Positions 56,229-64,000 of a stretch of 64,000 bases of DNA are shown piece by piece. This DNA comes from Axinella damicornis (Eukaryota > Porifera > Demospongiae > Axinellida > Axinellidae). The stretch covers positions 17,884,797 through 17,948,796 of the forward strand of contig OZ007506.1 in the NCBI GenBank assembly GCA_963931865.1, read 5' to 3'. The translations under genes and the position numbers were made by a program. Each line of letters begins with the position of its first letter. Position 1 is the first letter of the stretch. The notes beneath the pieces were generated by a model, which worked only from the letters and a program-made list of their open reading frames with translations, was not told the DNA's origin and made no database searches.

Positions 56229-59200
56229 TACACACATGCTCGTGTTCTCGCTCTCAGGACACAGGACATATAGAGAACAAACCCTATCACACTATGAGCT
56301 AGGCTTGTGTTCTCACACAACACACTAAAGACCCACCAGTTTCTCCTGGGGACAGTCTCCCTTGTTGCTGCCTTCCAGTGCACTCACTCCCCTACACATA
56401 ATGGATACATCCATATATGACAGCACTCTGCACTGACTTGTGTCACATGATATTGTTGTGCACTGCACACCTTACTTCCAACTAACACACAGTGATAACA
56501 GTCATACAAACTCTACTACATACCTCAGTGAACCAGCTCTCATGTCCACGGGGTAGTCTGAATGTCCTCTCTTCTGCTAGCTCACACCTGAGGGTGCACG
56601 GTACCGTGCCATGGAAGTTGATCTCGGCCGGATGAGGTTCCCTCGGGTCTGGGCCTCGATGGTCTCCGGGACAGTAGAATGCGAGATAGTGGGCAGCGTC
56701 TCTCGTGTAGTGCAGGGCTGAGGTGACCTCACAAATTCCTCTCTCAATGTAACGTCGTACTTCCCCACACGTCGTAACCAGGGGAAAACAGCGATCGCAA
56801 GACAATTCAGACGATGCAGGAGTGCACGCAACCTCGAGGAACTTTGGCTGTACTGTTATCGAGATGGTATCGTACGGTCCGACGGAAAAGGAGATCTGAT
56901 CTCTGAAGATTCTGTCTTTTTGGAGCCTCCAGTTTGTGTTAGCCAGGAGGTGAACCACCAGGGTCGCGAAGAGACCCTTGGGACAGTAGCCACATCTGAA
57001 GCCAATGAGGAGGGAGGAACTGTTACGTGTTTGCTCAGCTGATGGCCTAAATACAGCTGTGATTGCTCGGGCAATTCGTTCCACCAGTGAGGTGGCTTCT
57101 GCAGGCTTGGTGTGAGCCAGTACGCATGGCATGAAGTATCTCCTCTCCCCATCCTCCTCCTCCTCCAGTGGGGCAATGATGTGGAGATGTTCCAGGATCT
57201 TTACCAGCCGGGACGTAGTCAGGAGCTGCTCTGAGCTCCCACTGATCCTCTCGAAGGTGCTGAATGGGAAGATACCTTTCCTCTTGAAGTATTCTCGAAT
57301 GGCCGGGTCAACTTTGTCAAAAGTGAAGGTCTCCACCACAAGGTCAGTATTCGCGTCGAAGAGTATCTGTGGGTCTGTGATCACAATCTTCTGGAGATCT
57401 TCCAGACCCTCTCCCTGGAAGTAGCGAATCAGACCTACCTTGGTGTGGAGGAACCACAGAGCTTCGTTCAGCTCCTCTCGTGTCTCAATGCCGCACTGCC
57501 TGGCTACCTCGAAGCACTGCTCATAGCTGAGAACTCGTTCCTTGTGTTGTCGAATGGTCAGGCTGAAAATCAGCCAGGAAGGGGGGGCCCTGACCTTGAA
57601 ATCACCTTGGCTGCCCACTCGCTCCACAGCTGCTCGAACCAACTGAACATCAGAATCATCACGGGACAGGTTGTTGACTGCCAGTAGCATTCGGGACTCA
57701 GAGGCAAACTGGATCATGCCTTCTCGATACAGACCTGTGGATCTCACCATCTGCTGGAGGCAGCGATCAATGCGATTGATTTGCTTCTGAGAAACCTTAT
57801 CCTTGTGTGTCCCCACAAAGAACACCTTGGATCTGAGTGGGACTTGCTCCCCCCTGCTGACGTATGTCCCCATGGAGGCAATGCTGGCGAGGGACTGGAG
57901 GAGGGCCTCCTTCACTGTGAAGTTGGACTGGTAGGGTTCTGACGTTGCCCCAGTGGAGCGGACGTACTCCACCATGAATTGCTTGTTGAGGTCATGGTCC
58001 AACCGGAAGACCAGGAAGAACACTGACGGACCTGAGACTAAGAGAGGAAGGAGCTCTTGGAATTCAATCTGACCTCCCGTGTCTGTGAGGTAGACCATCC
58101 ACCCTTGTTCCTGTGAAGCCCTAAATGCAGACCGTGGATTTCTCTGGAGAGCACTCTTGCAGAAATCCACTGACAGCTTGAGGTCAGTGGAACTGATGCT
58201 AGCAGAACTAGAAGGTGAAGGAAGGTGTGGCTGTGTGCTAGCTGTGGCTGGACGGGGAGACTGGTGTGGCTGGGGTTGGTTTCTGCGCTCTTGTACACTA
58301 CTGACTAGTGTTGTGGTGGTAAGCTCAGTCTGACTGGCAGCTACTGAAGCCTGTGAATGTGTTTGACTGTGAGCTGCCTGACCTGAATGATTCTGAGCTG
58401 TGTCCATGACGACCGTGACAGCCTCGTCATCATGGCTGAGTTTGACCCACGTTGAGCCAGATACATTTGCAGCTGCTGTTGATGATCTCACAATCTCAAC
58501 TTGCACCACTTTGTCAGCTACCCCAGTGCTGGGGGAGGAGACGGTGGGATGTTCACCTATGATACGCTTCATCAGGGAGCTCTTGCCAGAACGGGGAGGG
58601 CCGACAAAGACACACTGCATGATGGTTTTGTCCAGTGATCCTTTCTGTGTCACGGCCAGCTCAAAGGCAGCCAGGTGTCTCTCCTCAACTATATCTGAGA
58701 GTTGGTGGGATGTTGAGAGTGACAGGGAAGGGGAAAGAGGGAAAGGGGAGAGTGGGAGGGGGGAGTGGGAGGAATGAAGTGTGAGAGGGGTAGGGTGGGG
58801 GTAAGGTAACCACTTTTAAACATATCACAAGCATCACTCTATGGACACAAAAAAGGAGGAGGGGGAGGGGGAGGGGGAGGGGGAGGAGGAGGGGGAGGAG
58901 GAGGGGGAGAAAACAGATTTTGGCAGTTTGGCGACTTTCTGGTGCAATACTTTCGCAATGGTTTTTCACAACACCGGAGTTTTCTTGGCCAGGAAAACAC
59001 TTGAAGATGGGTTTATTATGCTGCCCATTTTTTTTGGTATTAGCATATAAATATTGCGTGTCCGCTCTATCTACAGACACGTTAGTAAAAATAGTTGTAC
59101 ACAATAATTGGTGCTGGAGTTACGAGCATGTTTGTCTTCCCATTGGCCACCACTGTTCATCTGACAGTACAACAGAATGTGATGTCCCATACGTGTGTTA

Positions 59201-60840
59201 ATTGGGGTGAGGAATCAGTACATGCAACAGAGTCTGCTGAAGTATTCACGAGGTGACAGTAAAGCAATTGGGTATGAGGCATCATAAAAAGTAAGCTTTT
59301 GTCCTACCACTTGCGCTTCCACGAAATGTGGTTTTCACTCCTCCAAGAAGATGACAAAACCAGACTTTTGGTCCTCAACTCTAATGTATTCTGAGGTACG
59401 GTTGCGAACTGCTAGATTCAGTTCACTCTGGCACTACAACTGGCTATTCAGCTCTCTACACAGTAACAGTACACACCCTACACTGAACAGCAGAGAAGAC
59501 TTTGACATCAAGAATTAGTGACCATCATGAACGCGTCTTCACAGCTGTCTCAGTTAGCGCATGCATACAGGTAATTACGCCCATTTAAGTAGCCTATTAC
59601 AGGAAGTTACGATTGCCTTAATTAGTTATTTGGAAGTCATTTCATGGGTGTACTATTAATAAACGTGCTGTAGTAGCCTCGTTCCCAGGCGCTCGGTAAC
59701 TGAGCACCTGGGAACGAGGCTAGTGCTGTAGGAACCTGTATGGCCCCACCACAAATGGGAGGGGCTACAATTGGGAAATGGGCCCACCCCTTCATAGCAC
59801 AGAAGAATACCAACGGAAGAGTAAAGCAAATTTAGGTAAGACCCTGGACAAGGGTACCGTTCAAATACTGTCATACACTATATACAATTGACCTGATAAC
59901 TGCAGGTAGCCAACTTCAACAGTAGAGTAGCTCCCGACACCTCCAACAGCAATGATGCAGTCTCTCAGTCCCACCACCAGGCACAAGTATCGAGCTGTGG
60001 GCATGTTTCCTAAAACCAGCCATGAGTCAGAGTCAGGATTGTACATGTGAACAGCAGCTGTGGGATTGTAGTGTGAACCCCTTCCACCGACGGCCAGCAC
60101 CCTCCCATTCAAGGTGGTGCAAGTAGAGTTCCTCACTGGTACATCAGCAACACGCTGCCAGACACTGGCTTCACTAGTGTGGGGTGGGGTCTGGTGACAC
60201 GAGCGAATGAGGGAGTCCAGGGTGCAGGTGAAGACTGCATGGGATGCGTAGTAGTTCGTGACAAACCCTCCCAGGAGGTAGAGACGCCCTCCACAGACAG
60301 TGGCTGTCATGTTACGGACAGGTTCTGGTAGGCTGGCAGCAGTGTGCCACTCTAGAGTGTTCATGTCCATTACCTCCACTGTGGACAGGACTCCTCCCAC
60401 TCCCCATCCTCCCCGTCCTCCTGCTGCTATGAGGTAGTTCTGTGCACTAATGACATCAGCCCTGCATCGCTTGGTGGGCATTGGAGGAAAGACTACCACC
60501 CACTTACCACCACTGAAACTACTAATGTGGTTGGTATACCATCCACCTGACATACCTCCAACTGCAGTTAGTAGGTTGTTGACAACTGCCAGTCCAAAGT
60601 TACTCTGAGGACACTCTGGCAGTTCACTCCAGTCATCCTTCAGTGAGTCATACGCAAACACGTCATGACCAGCATCTGAACTGAAATAGGCCAAACTGCC
60701 ATGAGCTACAGCTGCACCCTTGCTCATCAAACATGGTGCTTTTCTGCATATTTCCCAAGTTAACTTGAACTGTTCCCATGGCTGGCCACCACCAACCTCT
60801 GCCATTGTCACTGCTCCAGTTCTACTCCAAATCAATGGAT
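53550..60840 (-). CDS. Kelch-Roc-COR-death domain protein, 5' incomplete
   Basis: A predicted Roco-type GTPase with a kelch propeller in front and a death domain behind. Three minus-strand exons join in phase. Exon 59893-60840 (phase 1 at both ends) follows a TTTTCATGCAG acceptor and holds about six kelch blades (AVGG, AAGG, LLGG, AVGG, AVGG with W-x6 motifs). Exon 56524-58694 holds the P-loop GPPRSGKS, a Ser/Thr/Gln-rich insert, DTGGQIEFQELLP, GTHKD, a COR-like region (SWLIFSLTIRQHKE...LWFLHTKVGLI), a COR-B-like segment (KGLFATLVVHLL) and a Cys/His patch. Exon 53550-53927 encodes the death domain (ADWEKLALVLEF...RQPVTWETLIECLEDI) and TGA. The kelch-to-Roc join rests on phase and orientation; two separate genes remain possible. 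Upstream exon(s) are unknown. Confidence 0.82.
56172..56224. repeat. (CA)n microsatellite
   Basis: Plus-strand CA run in the intron between the Roc-COR and death-domain exons of the kelch-Roc gene. Confidence 0.95.
59665..59731. mobile_element. 49-bp palindromic MITE with 9-bp TSD
   Basis: The element is 59674-59722, TAGCCTCGTTCCCAGGCGCT to the inverse. Perfect duplications GTGCTGTAG flank it at 59665-59673 and 59723-59731. It lies in the intron between the kelch and Roc exons. Confidence 0.9.
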
Positions 60841-60940
60841 CTGCATGAAAACAAACCAACCATGTCAACAATACAATAATTATAGCAATGGCAACAGTAC
60901 TAGTGTAGCGTGTCTGATACAGCCGGCCTAAAGCATACAA

Positions 60941-61660
60941 CTACTACCATGTGCTAACTATTCAGCACACCTGGGCATGCCAATGCTTAGTTCACATCAC
61001 ATGGGCACCTCAATCTGTCACAGCAAGCTACCTGTTCGAATACATGCCACCATATACTGTGCATGAAATGCATGGTTTACCCGAGGCACAGCATGGAGGG
61101 TATCACACCTATCCTCAGAGTGGGTTCACACTGGCTGCAATTCATTCCGTCACTATACACGCAAGCAATGCAGAAATATCGCTCATTACTGTATTATACT
61201 ACACGATCAATACCTGTAGGTGAGCAATCCAATATTTCCATGTACCGGACAGCTTACTTGTGCCTTAATTGCCTCTGGTTGGCTTAACAACGACCTAGCT
61301 ACAGCTATACGCTACAGATGTCGGATGTACGTACTGGACATTGACAGACAACATGGACATTGCTCCAAATCGGCGGTGGGTTCGAGCTGGGCTTTGAATT
61401 CACTGCAAGAAATGGAGGGTTGATTCAACCCGGGATGTTGTAGGCTGTCCGGAACTGTCCACCAAGTCCTGACTATTGTGGGCAAAGCTGGACATGACTG
61501 ACCCTTCTACCACAGTGCGTGGGCGACCCTTTGATGTACCGCAGAGGATAAATCTGTTATCCTCCGCTATGACGTAATCGAACCACGCTGTGCTGAGAAT
61601 CAGAGAGTTGTAGCTGTCTAGCAGCCAGATCCAGCTACTAACTTGACTTGGAGGTTATGT
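60941..61660. other. Interval without a supported gene
   Basis: 5' of the kelch exon on the minus strand. It should hold upstream exons or the promoter of the kelch-Roc gene, but I see no frame, acceptor/donor pair or repeat I can defend. Confidence 0.4.
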
Positions 61661-61679
61661 CTGTGGTAGAAGCCGGATC

Positions 61680-61805
61680 AACTACGTCGACTCAGAGGTT
61701 GTGCGGTTTATCCTCCTTGGGAAGTTTAGCCTCGGCTTCGCCTTGGCCAAACTTTCCCACGGAGGATAAATCGCATAACCTCCGCGTCGACGTAGTAGAT
61801 CCTAT
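61680..61805. mobile_element. Hairpin element with CTACGTCGAC arms
   Basis: CTACGTCGACTCAGAGGTTG then TGCGGTTTATCCTCC pairs with its inverse around a CTCGGCTTCGCC centre. The sequence CGCAGAGGATAAATCTGTTAT near 61541 is a diverged piece of the same family. Confidence 0.6.
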
Positions 61806-61917
61806 ACAATTGTTTGCCTCAGTTGCAGTTTTAGCGATGACTCACCCGATGACTCGCCGCCTTTCATAGTTGCTTTATGAATAGCTTTTGCCCCACAAAA
61901 CACACCTAGCTAGCCAA

Positions 61918-61994
61918 TAGCTGATATAGCCTCGTTCCCAGTCCCACGCCCAGCTTAGCTGGGCGTGGGACTGGGAACGAGGCTATAGGTGATA
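61918..61994. mobile_element. 59-bp palindromic MITE, 9-bp TSD with one mismatch
   Basis: The element is 61927-61985 and its arms pair over nearly the full length (TAGCCTCGTTCCCAGTCCCA then CGCCCAGC). Flanks TAGCTGATA and TAGGTGATA match at eight of nine positions. Confidence 0.85.
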
Positions 61995-62861
61995 CATGAA
62001 AATGGTAACTTAAGTTCCAATTACACAATCATGAATATTTTGCACCCAGATGGCACCAACATGATGAATGTTACTGCACGTACTCTGCATGGGTTCTTTG
62101 TACTGAGTTTGTGCATGAGAGCTGCAGCAACTCAGGCAATCGAATCTAGGTTAAAACTACCCACAGTGAAGTCGCACCTACTACAGCCACACCCCCTCAT
62201 CCCCAATGACTCTGAACTTACGGAGTTTGTGAATGCTAACATCCATGGTAACTGTCCAATACCAGGGCGTTACTGAAAACCAGCCCGCTGATGTAACAAC
62301 CCTGTTAAAAGAACATTTATACATACTACGGCAGGACACTGCTCTCATCTGTTTGTGTTGGGCTCATCAGACTCACAAAATACTACACAGACTTGTCTAA
62401 TCTCCTGCCGTATTGGACAGTTACCATCCTTTGTTTCAGGTGTCACGTGAACAGTGGTTCTGATCCCCCTGAAAATCTGATCTGGGCTGGATTCAATATG
62501 CTTGTGAATCCTAAGCGAATTCAATCTGGTGTATAATTAAATGTTGCCGTAGGGCTCCTGCTGCTGATTTTTCAGAGTGAATCTAAGTATGGTTGGAAGG
62601 TGATGTTGCAGAGCACACATCATCCGTTCACTCATTTAGTCATATCCACTGGCTGCCTATTCTCAAATCAGATAAACAAGGCTGTTATATATAGTGCTAT
62701 ACGAGCTCTTTCAATTCCAAGAAGATATCTTCGAAGTAGCACTGACAATTGGAAAGGCCACTAGCCACATCAAAGTGTCACGTATTGATTCCGGTTGCCG
62801 CCATGGGAAAATGTAAACAGATCAGCGACTCTAATTAAGAGCATGAGAGTGATGTCACCTC

Positions 62862-63298
62862 ATTAAGGCCACTCCAAGTGGTATATATGTTTCTGGTCAG
62901 GGACTTCCCCCAGTAGTCATGCGGGCGGGCGGGTTCTTAGCAACTCAGCAACACAGCGCAGGTACACTAAACAGGGCCATGACGCACGTACATGCACACG
63001 AGTATGCCACAGAACACTGAAAACGACATGAAAATGACATGGAATCACAAAATGGCAAGTTAGCCTACAAAATACGACAGATTTCACAGATGCAGACAGA
63101 TACGTACACTACTCACGATCACCTAGCTGATTCATGACCGAGCTGCTACTACTGCGCATGCGCAGTAGAACGTTGCTAACATAGTGCTAGTCCCAATACG
63201 TCGTACGGGCACTATATAGTACTTAACACTGGGAGGCCTAGTACGCAGCGGGCGGTGGACCAGAAACATATATAGCTATACAAGTTTGAGTGGCCTAA
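62862..63298. mobile_element. 0.44-kb TIR element
   Basis: TTAAGGCCACTC, ATATATGTTTCTGGTC at the left and GACCAGAAACATATAT, GAGTGGCCTAA at the right pair in inverse order. The centre holds GCGCATGCGC. No coding frame. Confidence 0.6.
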
Positions 63299-63484
63299 TC
63301 ATGAACATGAATTGTGCGATTTTCATCGATGTGAAGTGTCCCAGAGGCAGATTAGTAGCAATATAGATTCATTCTGATGCCACTAGCAAAAACATTCTGC
63401 CCAGATCAATAGGCCCAGATTGGACTTCTAGGACACTAGATACAAGTAGTATGGAAGTAGTCTCGTGCCCAGACCCTCCCGAAA

Positions 63485-64000
63485 CGCGGAAAGAGGGTTT
63501 GGTGTTCTGAGCGATATTTCTTGGCGCATGGGGCGGGGCTATACAGCGTAAGGAATGTAATTACCTGCATTCTGTATGTCCTCTCCAATGAAAGCGCACC
63601 TATCACTATTCTTATAAGCTTACTGTAGCAGCGCATTTGGTCCTTCACGAATGATACCAAAGGGCCAACAACAACGTACAGTTGCCCTGCGCTTGTACAG
63701 AATTCTATCTGAGGCTGTCAAAGATGAGTGGAAGTGTCACGAAACACAGAGATTTCCCAAAACCAGCCGGCAAGATAATCGATTTGGCTTACTGCCTCAG
63801 CTCGCTCTTCGGTAGGCCTGTCGTATCCATTTCACTGACATACCGTCCGTACTAGCTACACTGCACTGTTACATGTACCGTACCTATGACTTACGCTGAT
63901 TGACTACGTCATTCGCGTTCTGCAATCTGATTCGAGCTATAAAATCCGAGAGCGACCACGCCCCATGAATCAAGAAATGTCGCTCAGAACACCAGACCCT
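63485..64000. mobile_element. TIR element running off the window end
   Basis: AGGGTTTGGTGTTCTGAGCG then ATATTTCTTGGCGCATGGGG CGGGGC near 63495-63540 returns inverted at 63955-64000 (CCACGCCCCATGAATCAAGA, then CGCTCAGAACACCAGACCCT). The right terminus is cut by the window. Confidence 0.6.

Noticed and set aside
59861..60940. Kelch ORF read from its first ATG, giving an N-terminal membrane anchor
   Set aside because: The hydrophobic stretch is the pyrimidine-rich end of an intron: TTTTCATGCAG is a strong acceptor right before the first kelch-like sequence.

Overview
The window is nuclear DNA from an animal. Every gene I can support is split by GT-AG introns. The proteins are metazoan types: a CIN85/CD2AP adaptor, B3GALT6-like galactosyltransferases, an SLC36-type amino acid transporter, TRIM-type RING and kelch modules, and Roc-COR GTPases ending in death domains. 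A short TTAGGG run is also present. The gene types, compact exons and very dense small inverted-repeat elements make me favour a sponge (Porifera), but this is inference and a cnidarian is possible. About 80 percent of the bases are introns, tandem repeats and non-autonomous transposons.

Layout. 1-2.7 kb: repeats and small elements. 2.7-13.3 kb (minus): nine exons of a three-SH3 endocytic adaptor, 5' and 3' ends not found; its largest intron holds a 34-bp satellite with a hAT-type element inserted in it. 13.3-16.3 kb: repeats. 16.3-18.9 kb (minus): Roc-COR exon plus death-domain exon; 23.1-24.6 kb (minus): RING exons that may be the 5' end of the same gene. Between them lie a decayed Crypton/DUF3504-like fragment and a 1.4-kb foldback element with an 11-bp target-site duplication. 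25.8-38.9 kb (minus): a three-exon beta-1,3-galactosyltransferase whose first intron (about 11.3 kb) is full of satellites and elements. 39.1-40.4 kb (plus): a divergently transcribed single-exon paralogue that has lost the DxD motif. 42.6-50.5 kb (minus): a complete nine-exon amino acid transporter. 53.6-60.8 kb (minus): kelch exon, Roc-COR exon and death-domain exon that join in phase. 61-64 kb: inverted-repeat elements only.

Three things stand out. First, two loci share a Roc-COR-death-domain core and carry different phase-compatible upstream modules (RING in one, kelch in the other), the layout of a modular, NLR-like signalling family. Second, one DNA-element family has TIRs reading TAGCCTCGTTCCCAGG and 9-bp target-site duplications; copies range from 36 bp to 627 bp, and one carries a 115-codon ORF. 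Third, polypurine (GGGA)n tracts and (TG)n tracts, which read as pyrimidine-rich or CA-repeat on the transcribed strand, sit directly upstream of 3' splice sites in at least five genes.

Exon boundaries below were set by hand from GT-AG signals, reading-frame phase and domain continuity. No alignment or transcript evidence was available.
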